A stretch of DNA of 64,000 bases from Tanypteryx hageni (taxonomy: Eukaryota; Arthropoda; Insecta; Odonata; Petaluridae): the NCBI GenBank assembly GCA_028673005.1, contig CM054114.1:24643369-24707368 (forward strand), written 5' to 3'. Position numbers and translations under genes: made by a program. The notes beneath the pieces are model-generated. The model made no database searches, was not told where the DNA came from, and saw nothing but the letters and a program-made list of their open reading frames with translations. Numbering within the stretch: the stretch's first letter is position 1; each line of letters starts with the position of its first letter. This document shows positions 35,600 through 48,858 of the stretch, in pieces.

Positions 35600-35732
35600 T
35601 ACAATTGTATCCTGTGGCGTCTGTGTTGCAGTATCACTTCCAAACTCACTATAATCTACTGATAACGGCGAAAAGTTATAAACAGAAATTTCAGTTACTC
35701 AATCTAAAATTACAGCTTATTTTGTGAACTGA

Positions 35733-37582
35733 CCTAGGTACTGCCGACCCTCAAGAGAATCATATTTACTGCCGCCCCTTAAGAGAATCCTAGGTACTGC
35801 CGCGTTTTTAAGAGAATACTATGTACTACCGCCCCTTAAGAGAATCCTAGGTACTGCCGCCCCTAAAGAGAATCCTAGGTACCGCCGCCCCTTAAGAGAA
35901 TCCTAGGTACTGCCGACCCTTAAGAGAATCCCAGGTACTGTCGCCCCTTAAGAGAATCCTAGTTACTGCCGCCCCTTAAGAGAATCCTAGGTACTGCAGC
36001 CCCTTAAGAGAATCCTAGGTACTGCCGCCCCTTAAGAGAATCCTAGTTACTGACGCCCCTTAAGAGAATCCTAGGTACTGCCGCCCCTTAAGAGAATCCT
36101 TGGTACTGCCGCCCCTTAAGAGAATCCCAGGTACTGTCGCCCCTTAAGAGAATCCTAGTTACTGCAGCCCCTTAAGAGAATCCTAGGTACTGTCGCCCCT
36201 TAAGAGAATCCTAGGTACCGCCGCCCCTTAAGAGAATCCTAGGTACTGCCGACCCTTAAGAGAATCCCAGGTACTGTCGCCCCTTAAGAGAATCCTAGTT
36301 ACTGCCGCCCCTTAAGAGAATCCTAGGTACTGCAGCCCCTTAAGAGAATCCTAGGTACTGCCGCCCCTTAAGAGAATCCTAGTTACTGACGCCCCTTAAG
36401 AGAATCCTAGGTACTGCCGCCCCTTAAGAGAATCCTTGGTACTGCCGCCCCTTAAGAGAATCCCAGGTACTGTCGCCCCTTAAGAGAATCCTAGTTACTG
36501 CAGCCCCTTAAGAGAATCCTAGGTACTGCCGCCCCTTAAGAGAATCCTAGTTACTGACGCCCCTTAAGAGAATCCTAGGTACTGCCGCCCCTTAAGAGAA
36601 TCCTTGGTACTGCCGCCCCTTAAGAGAATCCCAGGTACTGTCGCCCCTTAAGAGAATCCTAGTTACTGCCGCCCCTTAAGAGAATCCTAGGTACTGCCGC
36701 CCCTTAAGAGAATCCCAGTTACTGCCGCCCCTTAAGAGAATCCTAGGTACTGCCGCCCCTTAAGAGAATCCTAGGTACCGCCGCCCCTTAAGAGAATCCT
36801 AGGTACTGCCGCCCCTTAAGAGAATCCCAGGTACTGTCGCCCCTTAAGAGAATCCTAGTTACTGCCGCCCCTTAAGAGAATCTTAGGTACTGCAGCCCCT
36901 TAAGAGAATCCTAGGTACTGTCGCCCCTTAAGAGAATCCTAGTTACTGCCGCCCCTTAAGAGAATCCTAGGTACTGCCGCCCCTTAAGAGATTCCTTGGT
37001 ACTGCCGCCCCTTAAGAGAATCCCAGGTACTGTCGCCCCTTAAGAGAATCCTAGTTACTGCCGCCCCTTAAGAGAATCCTAGGTACTGCCGCCCCTTAAG
37101 AGAATCCCAGTTACTGCCGCCCCTTAAGAGAATCCCAGTTACTGCCGCCCCTTAAGAGAATCCTAGTGACTGCCGCCCCTTATGAGAATCCTAGGTACTG
37201 CAGCCCCTTAAGAGAATCCTAGGTACTTCCGCCCCTTAAGAGAATCCTAGGTACTGCCGCCCCTTAAGAGAATCCTAGGTACTGCAGCCCCTTAAGAGAA
37301 TCCCATTTACTGCCGCCCCTTAAGAGAATCCTAGGTACTGCCGCCCCTTAAGAGAATCCTAGGTACTGCCGCCCCTTAAGAGAATTCTAGGTACAGCCGC
37401 CCCTTAAGAGAATACTAGGTACTGCCGCCCCTTAAGAGAATCCTAGGTACTGCCGCCCCTTAAGAGAATCCTAGGTACTGCCGCCTTTTTAAGAGAATAC
37501 TATGTACTACCGCCCCTTAAGAGAATCCTAGGTACTGCCGCCCCTAAAGAGAATCCTAGGTACTGCCGCCCCTTAAGAGAAT
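35733..37582. repeat. 28-bp minisatellite array J (about 66 monomers)
   Basis: Copy of array H at a 7,734-bp offset, with the same private variants. Confidence 0.97.
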
Positions 37583-38318
37583 TAAATATAATACCTACAT
37601 AATATAAAAAACTAAAAATACGCAATAATCCATATCCACCTAATTTTAATAAAACCCCTGCTAAAATTATAGAACCAGATACAGGGGCTTCAACATGAGA
37701 CTTAGGTAATCATAAATGAAAAATGAACATAGGTATTTTTACTAAAAAAGCAAAAATTAAAGAAATATATAAATAAAAACTAAAATTAAATTGTTGAATA
37801 GAAAAAAACAAAAACATTTCATGTATCAAAAGAATAATAAATATTAAAGATAGAAATTAATAAGGGTAATGAAGCAAATAAAGTATAAAACAACAAATAA
37901 ATTCCTGCTTGTATACGTTCAGGTTGATAACCTCAACCTAAAATCAAAAAGAATGTGGGAATTAATGATCTTTCAAAAAAGAAATAAAATATAAAAAGTC
38001 TATTTCTTATAAAAGTTAATATTAAAAATATCAACAAAAAAATATTTGTTAATATAAATAAAATAATAAAATTTTTATTTATATAATAGATATTATAGCC
38101 AATAACATTAAACAACAAATCCAAAATCTAAGTAAAATTAATCCATATCTTAAAACATCCTCACCCAAATAATAACCCATATTACAAAAATAAGAAGTTA
38201 TATATCCTTCAACCAAAAAAAGGAAAGAACCTAAAAACAATAAACAAACTATATTTCAATAACTAGCTAAAAAGGACAAGGGGATCAAAAAGATTACAAA
38301 CAAAATAAATTTTAACAT
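37583..38318 (-). pseudogene. nad4: ND4, 5' half, two frameshifts (block M10)
   Basis: Copy of the M8 gene at a 7,734-bp offset. Confidence 0.92.
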
Positions 38319-38593
38319 TGAAGTATATTAAAAGCACTAAAATAATCATTACCATAAGTACCAATTATTGAAACCAAAATAGAAAGACCTAAAGCACCCT
38401 CACAAACACCAAAATTCAAAAAATATATTAAAAAATATAAATCATAAAATTCCCATAAAAGAATAAAAAACAAGAAATAAAATAAACTAAGAACAATAAA
38501 TTCCAATCTTAATAAAGTTGAAAGTAAGTGTTTACGCTTAGAAATGAAAGCCCAAACTCCCCCTCCAGCAAGCACAAAAAAAAACAAAATAAT
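38312..38593 (-). pseudogene. nad4L: ND4L, open frame (block M10)
   Basis: Open from ATT at 38593; protein as M8. Confidence 0.92.
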
Positions 38594-38608
38594 AAAAGGT
38601 TAACATTA

Positions 38609-38674
38609 GTTTCAGTAGTTTATAAAAACATTGGTCTTGTAAACCAAAATAGGGATATTAAATCCCCTAAAACT
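38609..38674 (+). tRNA. trnT: trnT(UGU) (block M10)
   Basis: As M8; followed by nine C. Confidence 0.9.
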
Positions 38675-38710
38675 CTTAATATTTAATACCCCCCCCCATT
38701 AATTATTAAT

Positions 38711-38776
38711 CAGAGAAGAACTCCATACAATCATCATTAATCTCCAAAATTAATATCTTAATTAAACTATTCTCTG
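38711..38776 (-). tRNA. trnP: trnP(UGG) (block M10)
   Basis: Intact 66-base form. Confidence 0.87.
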
Positions 38777-38786
38777 TATCAGACAA

Positions 38787-39450
38787 ATTCTTTATATATT
38801 TCTAGCAGCATTAAATAATTTTCTATTTACTAAAATAAATCACCCTATAAATATAGGTATTATTTTACTATTACAAACATTATTAATATGTTTAGTAACA
38901 GGTTGTATATCCCAAACAGCCTGATTTTCATATATTTTATTTCTTGTTTTTTTGGGTGGCATACTAGTTCTTTTTATTTATATAACAAGAATTGCTTCAA
39001 ATGAAATTTTTCAAAAAAGAAATTATTTATTATTATATATATTATTTTCAACAATTTCTTTTATTATTTTATTATTTATTTTATTTATAGATCCTGTAAT
39101 AACATCTTTTAATAGAACTGGTGAAACTTTATCATTTATAAGAATTATTTTAATTGTTATCACCACTGTAATTATATCAATTTCATCTTTTATTTCCAAA
39201 AAATCCGTAATTGACCGAGAAAAAATATCTCCATTTGAATGCGGATTTGATCCATTTACAACTGCAGGAATTCCCTTCTCTTTACGATTCTTCTTAATTG
39301 CAGTAATCTTCTTAATTTTTAATGTAGAAATTGCCTTATTATTACCAATAATAATAGTAATATAAGAATATCAAATATCAAAACTTGAATATGAATTTCA
39401 AGAATCTTTTTTATTATTTTATTACTGGGATTATATCATGAATGAAATTG
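38787..39450 (+). pseudogene. nad6-nad3: ND6-ND3 fusion (block M10)
   Basis: Open from ATT at 38787 to TAA at 39363-39365; as M8. Confidence 0.88.
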
Positions 39451-39583
39451 TACAATTGTATCCTGTGGCGTCTGTGTTGCAGTATCACTTCCAAACTCAC
39501 TATAATCTACTGATAACGGCGAAAAGTTATAAACAGAAATTTCAGTTACTCAATCTAAAATTACAGCTTATTTTGTGAACTGA

Positions 39584-42500
39584 CCTAGGTACTGCCGACC
39601 CTCAAGAGAATCATATTTACTGCCGCCCCTTAAGAGAATCCTAGGTACTGCCGCGTTTTTAAGAGAATACTATGTACTACCGCCCCTTAAGAGAATCCTA
39701 GGTACTGCCGCCCCTAAAGAGAATCCTAGGTACCGCCGCCCCTTAAGAGAATCCTAGGTACTGCCGACCCTTAAGAGAATCCCAGGTACTGTCGCCCCTT
39801 AAGAGAATCCTAGTTACTGCCGCCCCTTAAGAGAATCCTAGGTACTGCAGCCCCTTAAGAGAATCCTAGGTACTGCCGCCCCTTAAGAGAATCCTAGTTA
39901 CTGACGCCCCTTAAGAGAATCCTAGGTACTGCCGCCCCTTAAGAGAATCCTTGGTACTGCCGCCCCTTAAGAGAATCCCAGGTACTGTCGCCCCTTAAGA
40001 GAATCCTAGTTACTGCAGCCCCTTAAGAGAATCCTAGGTACTGTCGACCCCCTTAAGAGAATCCTAGGTACCGCCGCCCCTTAAGAGAATCCTAGGTACT
40101 GCCGACCCTTAAGAGAATCCCAGGTACTGTCGCCCCTTAAGAGAATCCTAGTTACTGCCGCCCCTTAAGAGAATCCTAGGTACTGCAGCCCCTTAAGAGA
40201 ATCCTAGGTACTGCCGCCCCTTAAGAGAATCCTAGTTACTGACGCCCCTTAAGAGAATCCTAGGTACTGCCGCCCCTTAAGAGAATCCTTGGTACTGCCG
40301 CCCCTTAAGAGAATCCCAGGTACTGTCGCCCCTTAAGAGAATCCTAGTTACTGCAGCCCCTTAAGAGAATCCTAGGTACTGCCGCCCCTTAAGAGAATCC
40401 TAGTTACTGACGCCCCTTAAGAGAATCCTAGGTACTGCCGCCCCTTAAGAGAATCCTTGGTACTGCCGCCCCTTAAGAGAATCCCAGGTACTGTCGCCCC
40501 TTAAGAGAATCCTAGTTACTGCCGCCCCTTAAGAGAATCCTAGGTACTGCCGCCCCTTAAGAGAATCCCAGTTACTGCCGCCCCTTAAGAGAATCCTAGG
40601 TACTGCCGCCCCTTAAGAGAATCCTAGGTACTGCCGCCCCTTAAGAGAATCCTAGGTACTGCCGCCCCTTAAGAGAATCCCAGTTACTGCCGCCCCTTAA
40701 GAGAATCCTAGGTACTGCCGCCCCTTAAGAGAATCCTAGGTACCGCCGCCCCTTAAGAGAATCCTAGGTACTGCCGCCCCTTAAGAGAATCCCAGGTACT
40801 GTCGCCCCTTAAGAGAATCCTAGTTACTGCCGCCCCTTAAGAGAATCCTAGGTACTGCAGCCCCTTAAGAGAATCCTAGGTACTGTCGCCCCTTAAGAGA
40901 ATCCTAGTTACTGCCGCCCCTTAAGAGAATCCTAGGTACTGCCGCCCCTTAAGAGATTCCTTGGTACTGCCGCCCCTTAAGAGAATCCCAGGTACTGTCG
41001 CCCCTTAAGAGAATCCTAGTTACTGCCGCCCCTTAAGAGAATCCTAGGTACTGCCGCCCCTTAAGAGAATCCCAGTTACTGCCGCCCCTTAAGAGAATCC
41101 CAGTTACTGCCGCCCCTTAAGAGAATCCTAGTGACTGCCGCCCCTTATGAGAATCCTAGGTACTGCAGCCCCTTAAGAGAATCCTAGGTACTGCCGCCCC
41201 TTAAGAGAATCCTAGGTACTGCCGCCCCTTAAGAGAATCCTAGGTACTGCAGCCCCTTAAGAGAATCCCATTTACTGCCGCCCCTTAAGAGAATCCTAGG
41301 TACTGCCGCCCCTTAAGAGAATCCTAGTTACTGCCGCCCCTTAAGAGAATTCTAGGTACAGCCGCCCCTTAAGAGAATCCTAGGTACTGCCGCCCCTTAA
41401 GAGAATCCTAGGTACTGCCGCCCCTTAAGAGAATCCTAGATACTGCCGCCCCTTAAGAGAATCCTAGGTACTGCCGCCTTTTTAAGAGAATACTATGTAC
41501 TACCGCCCCTTAAGAGAATCCCAGGTACTGTCGCCCCTTAAGAGAATCCTAGTTACTGCAGCCCCTTAAGAGAATCCTAGGTACTGTCGCCCCTTAAGAG
41601 AATCCTAGGTACCGCCGCCCCTTAAGAGAATCCTAGGTACTGCCGACCCTTAAGAGAATCCCAGGTACTGTCGCCCCTTAAGAGAATCCTAGTTACTGCC
41701 GCCCCTTAAGAGAATCCTAGGTACTGCAGCCCCTTAAGAGAATCCTAGGTACTGCCGCCCCTTAAGAGAATCCTAGTTACTGACGCCCCTTAAGAGAATC
41801 CTAGGTACTGCCGCCCCTTAAGAGAATCCTTGGTACTGCCGCCCCGTAAGAGAATCCCAGGTACTGTCGCCCCTTAAGAGAATCCTAGTTACTGCAGCCC
41901 CTTAAGAGAATCCTAGGTACTGCCGCCCCTTAAGAGAATCCTAGGTACTGCCGCCCCTTAAGAGAATCCTAGGTACTGCCGCCCCTTAAGAGAATCCTTG
42001 GTACTGCCGCCCCTTAAGAGAATCCCAGGTACTGTCGCCCCTTAAGAGAATCCTAGTTACTGCCGCCCCTTAAGAGAATCCTAGGTACTGCCGCCCCTTA
42101 AGAGAATCCCAGTTACTGCCGCCCCTTAAGAGAATCCTAGGTACTGCCGCCCCTTAAGAGAATCCTAGGTACCGCCGCCCCTTAAGAGAATCCTAGGTAC
42201 TGCCGCCCCTTAAGAGAATCCCAGGTACTGTCGCCCCTTAAGAGAATCCTAGTTACTGCCGCCCCTTAAGAGAATCTTAGGTACTGCAGCCCCTTAAGAG
42301 AATCCTAGGTACTGTCGCCCCTTAAGAGAATCCTAGTTACTGCCGCCCCTTAAGAGAATCCTAGGTACTGCCGCCCCTTAAGAGATTCCTTGGTACTGCC
42401 GCCCCTTAAGAGAATCCCAGGTACTGTCGCCCCTTAAGAGAATCCTAGTTACTGCCGCCCCTTAAGAGAATCCTAGGTACTGCCGCCCCTTAAGAGAATC

Positions 42501-42975
42501 CCAGTTACTGCCGCCCCTTAAGAGAATCCCAGTTACTGCCGCCCCTTAAGAGAATCCTAGTGACTGCCGCCCCTTATGAGAATCCTAGGTACTGCAGCCC
42601 CTTAAGAGAATCCTAGGTACTTCGCCCCTTAAGAGAATCCTAGGTACTGCCGCCCCTTAAGAGAATCCTAGGTACTGCAGCCCCTTAAGAGAATCCCATT
42701 TACTGCCGCCCCTTAAGAGAATCCTAGGTACTGCCGCCCCTTAAGAGAATCCTAGGTACTGCCGCCCCTTAAGAGAATTCTAGGTACAGCCGCCCCTTAA
42801 GAGAATACTAGGTACTGCCGCCCCTTAAGAGAATCCTAGGTACTGCCGCCCCTTAAGAGAATCCTAGGTACTGCCGCCTTTTTAAGAGAATACTATGTAC
42901 TACCGCCCCTTAAGAGAATCCTAGGTACTGCCGCCCCTAAAGAGAATCCTAGGTACTGCCGCCCCTTAAGAGAAT
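39584..42975. repeat. 28-bp minisatellite array K, compound (about 121 monomers)
   Basis: The first part follows array I (30-base monomer near 40040), the last part follows array H/J (ACTTCGCCCC with one base lost, AATACTAGG, final TACTGCCGCC). Between them, an array-end X starts at 41479 (TTTTTAAGAGAATACTATG) but after about 42 bases jumps into interior monomers (CCCAGGTACTGTCGCC from about 41520). It is the product of joining two arrays with loss of the mitochondrial block that stood between them. Confidence 0.95.
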
Positions 42976-43711
42976 TAAATATAATACCTACATAATATAA
43001 AAAACTAAAAATACGCAATAATCCATATCCACCTAATTTTAATAAAACCCCTGCTAAAATTATAGAACCAGATACAGGGGCTTCAACATGAGACTTAGGT
43101 AATCATAAATGAAAAATGAACATAGGTATTTTTACTAAAAAAGCAAAAATTAAAGAAATATATAAATAAAAACTAAAATTAAATTGTTGAATAGAAAAAA
43201 ACAAAAACATTTCATGTATCAAAAGAATAATAAATATTAAAGATAGAAATTAATAAGGGTAATGAAGCAAATAAAGTATAAAACAACAAATAAATTCCTG
43301 CTTGTATACGTTCAGGTTGATAACCTCAACCTAAAATCAAAAAGAATGTGGGAATTAATGATCTTTCAAAAAAGAAATAAAATATAAAAAGTCTATTTCT
43401 TATAAAAGTTAATATTAAAAATATCAACAAAAAAATATTTGTTAATATAAATAAAATAATAAAATTTTTATTTATATAATAGATATTATAGCCAATAACA
43501 TTAAACAACAAATCCAAAATCTAAGTAAAATTAATCCATATCTTAAAACATCCTCACCCAAATAATAACCCATATTACAAAAATAAGAAGTTATATATCC
43601 TTCAACCAAAAAAAGGAAAGAACCTAAAAACAATAAACAAACTATATTTCAATAACTAGCTAAAAAGGACAAGGGGATCAAAAAGATTACAAACAAAATA
43701 AATTTTAACAT
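42976..43711 (-). pseudogene. nad4: ND4, 5' half, two frameshifts (block M11)
   Basis: M8/M10 type, including AAAAACATTTC. Confidence 0.92.
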
Positions 43712-43986
43712 TGAAGTATATTAAAAGCACTAAAATAATCATTACCATAAGTACCAATTATTGAAACCAAAATAGAAAGACCTAAAGCACCCTCACAAAC
43801 ACCAAAATTCAAAAAATATATTAAAAAATATAAATCATAAAATTCCCATAAAAGAATAAAAAACAAGAAATAAAATAAACTAAGAACAATAAATTCCAAT
43901 CTTAATAAAGTTGAAAGTAAGTGTTTACGCTTAGAAATGAAAGCCCAAACTCCCCCTCCAGCAAGCACAAAAAAAAACAAAATAAT
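43705..43986 (-). pseudogene. nad4L: ND4L, open frame (block M11)
   Basis: Open from ATT at 43986; protein as M8. Confidence 0.92.
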
Positions 43987-44001
43987 AAAAGGTTAACATT
44001 A

Positions 44002-44067
44002 GTTTCAGTAGTTTATAAAAACATTGGTCTTGTAAACCAAAATAGGGATATTAAATCCCCTAAAACT
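44002..44067 (+). tRNA. trnT: trnT(UGU) (block M11)
   Basis: As M1; followed by nine C. Confidence 0.9.
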
Positions 44068-44103
44068 CTTAATATTTAATACCCCCCCCCATTAATTATT
44101 AAT

Positions 44104-44169
44104 CAGAGAAGAACTCCATACAATCATCATTAATCTCCAAAATTAATATCTTAATTAAACTATTCTCTG
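44104..44169 (-). tRNA. trnP: trnP(UGG) (block M11)
   Basis: Intact 66-base form. Confidence 0.87.
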
Positions 44170-44179
44170 TATCAGACAA

Positions 44180-44843
44180 ATTCTTTATATATTTCTAGCA
44201 GCATTAAATAATTTTCTATTTACTAAAATAAATCACCCTATAAATATAGGTATTATTTTACTATTACAAACATTATTAATATGTTTAGTAACAGGTTGTA
44301 TATCCCAAACAGCCTGATTTTCATATATTTTATTTCTTGTTTTTTTGGGTGGCATACTAGTTCTTTTTATTTATATAACAAGAATTGCTTCAAATGAAAT
44401 TTTTCAAAAAAGAAATTATTTATTATTATATATATTATTTTCAACAATTTCTTTTATTATTTTATTATTTATTTTATTTATAGATCCTGTAATAACATCT
44501 TTTAATAGAACTGGTGAAACTTTATCATTTATAAGAATTATTTTAATTGTTATCACCACTGTAATTATATCAATTTCATCTTTTATTTCCAAAAAATCCG
44601 TAATTGACCGAGAAAAAATATCTCCATTTGAATGCGGATTTGATCCATTTACAACTGCAGGAATTCCCTTCTCTTTACGATTCTTCTTAATTGCAGTAAT
44701 CTTCTTAATTTTTAATGTAGAAATTGCCTTATTATTACCAATAATAATAGTAATATAAGAATATCAAATATCAAAACTTGAATATGAATTTCAAGAATCT
44801 TTTTTATTATTTTATTACTGGGATTATATCATGAATGAAATTG
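44180..44843 (+). pseudogene. nad6-nad3: ND6-ND3 fusion (block M11)
   Basis: Open from ATT at 44180 to TAA at 44756-44758; as M8. Confidence 0.88.
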
Positions 44844-44976
44844 TACAATTGTATCCTGTGGCGTCTGTGTTGCAGTATCACTTCCAAACTCACTATAATC
44901 TACTGATAACGGCGAAAAGTTATAAACAGAAATTTCAGTTACTCAATCTAAAATTACAGCTTATTTTGTGAACTGA

Positions 44977-46856
44977 CCTAGGTACTGCCGACCCTCAAGA
45001 GAATCATATTTACTGCCGCCCCTTAAGAGAATCCTAGGTACTGCCGCGTTTTTAAGAGAATACTATGTACTACCGCCCCTTAAGAGAATCCTAGGTACTG
45101 CCGCCCCTAAAGAGAATCCTAGGTACCGCCGCCCCTTAAGAGAATCCTAGGTACTGCCGACCCTTAAGAGAATCCCAGGTACTGTCGCCCCTTAAGAGAA
45201 TCCTAGTTACTGCCGCCCCTTAAGAGAATCCTAGGTACTGCAGCCCCTTAAGAGAATCCTAGGTACTGCCGCCCCTTAAGAGAATCCTAGTTACTGACGC
45301 CCCTTAAGAGAATCCTAGGTACTGCCGCCCCTTAAGAGAATCCTTGGTACTGCCGCCCCTTAAGAGAATCCCAGGTACTGTCGCCCCTTAAGAGAATCCT
45401 AGTTACTGCAGCCCCTTAAGAGAATCCTAGGTACTGTCGACCCCCTTAAGAGAATCCTAGGTACCGCCGCCCCTTAAGAGAATCCTAGGTACTGCCGACC
45501 CTTAAGAGAATCCCAGGTACTGTCGCCCCTTAAGAGAATCCTAGTTACTGCCGCCCCTTAAGAGAATCCTAGGTACTGCAGCCCCTTAAGAGAATCCTAG
45601 GTACTGCCGCCCCTTAAGAGAATCCTAGTTACTGACGCCCCTTAAGAGAATCCTAGGTACTGCCGCCCCTTAAGAGAATCCTTGGTACTGCCGCCCCTTA
45701 AGAGAATCCCAGGTACTGTCGCCCCTTAAGAGAATCCTAGTTACTGCAGCCCCTTAAGAGAATCCTAGGTACTGCCGCCCCTTAAGAGAATCCTAGTTAC
45801 TGACGCCCCTTAAGAGAATCCTAGGTACTGCCGCCCCTTAAGAGAATCCTTGGTACTGCCGCCCCTTAAGAGAATCCCAGGTACTGTCGCCCCTTAAGAG
45901 AATCCTAGTTACTGCCGCCCCTTAAGAGAATCCTAGGTACTGCCGCCCCTTAAGAGAATCCCAGTTACTGCCGCCCCTTAAGAGAATCCTAGGTACTGCC
46001 GCCCCTTAAGAGAATCCTAGGTACCGCCGCCCCTTAAGAGAATCCTAGGTACTGCCGCCCCTTAAGAGAATCCCAGGTACTGTCGCCCCTTAAGAGAATC
46101 CTAGTTACTGCCGCCCCTTAAGAGAATCCTAGGTACTGCAGCCCCTTAAGAGAATCCTAGGTACTGTCGCCCCTTAAGAGAATCCTAGTTACTGCCGCCC
46201 CTTAAGAGAATCCTAGGTACTGCCGCCCCTTAAGAGATTCCTTGGTACTGCCGCCCCTTAAGAGAATCCCAGGTACTGTCGCCCCTTAAGAGAATCCTAG
46301 TTACTGCCGCCCCTTAAGAGAATCCTAGGTACTGCCGCCCCTTAAGAGAATCCCAGTTACTGCCGCCCCTTAAGAGAATCCCAGTTACTGCCGCCCCTTA
46401 AGAGAATCCTAGTGACTGCCGCCCCTTATGAGAATCCTAGGTACTGCAGCCCCTTAAGAGAATCCTAGGTACTGCCGCCCCTTAAGAGAATCCTAGGTAC
46501 TGCCGCCCCTTAAGAGAATCCTAGGTACTGCAGCCCCTTAAGAGAATCCCATTTACTGCCGCCCCTTAAGAGAATCCTAGGTACTGCCGCCCCTTAAGAG
46601 AATCCTAGTTACTGCCGCCCCTTAAGAGAATTCTAGGTACAGCCGCCCCTTAAGAGAATCCTAGGTACTGCCGCCCCTTAAGAGAATCCTAGGTACTGCC
46701 GCCCTTTAAGAGAATCCTAGGTACTGCCGCCCCTTAAGAGAATCCTAGGTACTGCCGCCTTTTTAAGAGAATACTATGTACTACCGCCCCTTAAGAGAAT
46801 CCTAGGTACTGCCGCCCCTAAAGAGAATCCTAGGTACCGCCGCCCCTTAAGAGAAT
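44977..46856. repeat. 28-bp minisatellite array L (about 67 monomers)
   Basis: Same length and marker order as array I, including one 30-base monomer near 45437. Confidence 0.97.
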
Positions 46857-47591
46857 TAAATATAATACCTACATAATATAAAAAACTAAAAATACGCAAT
46901 AATCCATATCCACCTAATTTTAATAAAACCCCTGCTAAAATTATAGAACCAGATACAGGGGCTTCAACATGAGACTTAGGTAATCATAAATGAAAAATGA
47001 ACATAGGTATTTTTACTAAAAAAGCAAAAATTAAAGAAATATATAAATAAAAACTAAAATTATATTGTTGATAGAAAAAAACAAAAATATTTCATGTATC
47101 AAAAGAATAATAAATATTAAAGATAGAAATTAATAAGGGTAATGAAGCAAATAAAGTATAAAACAACAAATAAATTCCTGCTTGTATACGTTCAGGTTGA
47201 TAACCTCAACCTAAAATCAAAAAGAATGTGGGAATTAATGATCTTTCAAAAAAGAAATAAAATATAAAAAGTCTATTTCTTATAAAAGTTAATATTAAAA
47301 ATATCAACAAAAAAATATTTGTTAATATAAATAAAATAATAAAATTTTTATTTATATAATAGATATTATAGCCAATAACATTAAACAACAAATCCAAAAT
47401 CTAAGTAAAATTAATCCATATCTTAAAACATCCTCACCCAAATAATAACCCATATTACAAAAATAAGAAGTTATATATCCTTCAACCAAAAAAAGGAAAG
47501 AACCTAAAAACAATAAACAAACTATATTTCAATAACTAGCTAAAAAGGACAAGGGGATCAAAAAGATTACAAACAAAATAAATTTTAACAT
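46857..47591 (-). pseudogene. nad4: ND4, 5' half, three frameshifts (block M12)
   Basis: M9 type at its left end (TTATATTGTTGATAG), reads GLLR. Confidence 0.92.
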
Positions 47592-47867
47592 TGAAGTATA
47601 TTAAAAGCACTAAAAAAATCATTACCATAAGTACCAATTATTGAAACCAAAATAGAAAGACCTAAAGCACCCTCACAAACACCAAAATTCAAAAAATATA
47701 TTAAAAAATATAAATCATAAAATTCCCATAAAAGAATAAAAAACAAGAAATAAAATAAACTAAGAACAATAAATTCCAATCTTAATAAAGTTGAAAGTAA
47801 GTGTTTACGCTTAGAAATGAAAGCCCAAACTCCCCCTCCAGCAAGCACAAAAAAAAAACAAAATAAT
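47585..47867 (-). pseudogene. nad4L: ND4L with N-terminal frameshift, NDFF variant (block M12)
   Basis: Ten A near the start put the ATT at 47867 out of frame; body open from TTG at 47848. Confidence 0.9.
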
Positions 47868-47882
47868 AAAAGGTTAACATTA

Positions 47883-47948
47883 GTTTCAGTAGTTTATAAA
47901 AACATTGGTCTTGTAAACCAAAATAGGGATATTAAATCCCCTAAAACT
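47883..47948 (+). tRNA. trnT: trnT(UGU) (block M12)
   Basis: As M1; followed by ten C. Confidence 0.9.
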
Positions 47949-47985
47949 CTTAATATTTAATACCCCCCCCCCATTAATTATTAAT

Positions 47986-48051
47986 CAGAGAAGAACTCCA
48001 TACAATCATCATTAATCTCCAAAATTAATATCTTAATTAAACTATTCTCTG
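47986..48051 (-). tRNA. trnP: trnP(UGG) (block M12)
   Basis: Intact 66-base form. Confidence 0.87.
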
Positions 48052-48061
48052 TATCAGACAA

Positions 48062-48725
48062 ATTCTTTATATATTTCTAGCAGCATTAAATAATTTTCTA
48101 TTTACTAAAATAAATCACCCTATAAATATAGGTATTATTTTACTATTACAAACATTATTAATATGTTTAGTAACAGGTTGTATATCCCAAACAGCCTGAT
48201 TTTCATATATTTTATTTCTTGTTTTTTTGGGTGGCATACTAGTTCTTTTTATTTATATAACAAGAATTGCTTCAAATGAAATTTTTCAAAAAAGAAATTA
48301 TTTATTATTATATATATTATTTTCAACAATTTCTTTTATTATTTTATTATTTATTTTAATTATAGATCCTGTAATAACATCTTTTAATAGAACTGGTGAA
48401 ACTTTATCATTTATAAGAATTATTTTAATTGTTATCACCACTGTAATTATATCAATTTCATCTTTTATTTCCAAAAAATCCGTAATTGACCGAGAAAAAA
48501 TATCTCCATTTGAATGCGGATTTGATCCATTTACAACTGCAGGAATTCCCTTCTCTTTACGATTCTTCTTAATTGCAGTAATCTTCTTAATTTTTAATGT
48601 AGAAATTGCCTTATTATTACCAATAATAATAGTAATATAAGAATATCAAATATCAAAACTTGAATATGAATTTCAAGAATCTTTTTTATTATTTTATTAC
48701 TGGGATTATATCATGAATGAAATTG
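48062..48725 (+). pseudogene. nad6-nad3: ND6-ND3 fusion, Ile variant (block M12)
   Basis: Open from ATT at 48062 to TAA at 48638-48640. Confidence 0.88.
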
Positions 48726-48858
48726 TACAATTGTATCCTGTGGCGTCTGTGTTGCAGTATCACTTCCAAACTCACTATAATCTACTGATAACGGCGAAAA
48801 GTTATAAACAGAAATTTCAGTTACTCAATCTAAAATTACAGCTTATTTTGTGAACTGA

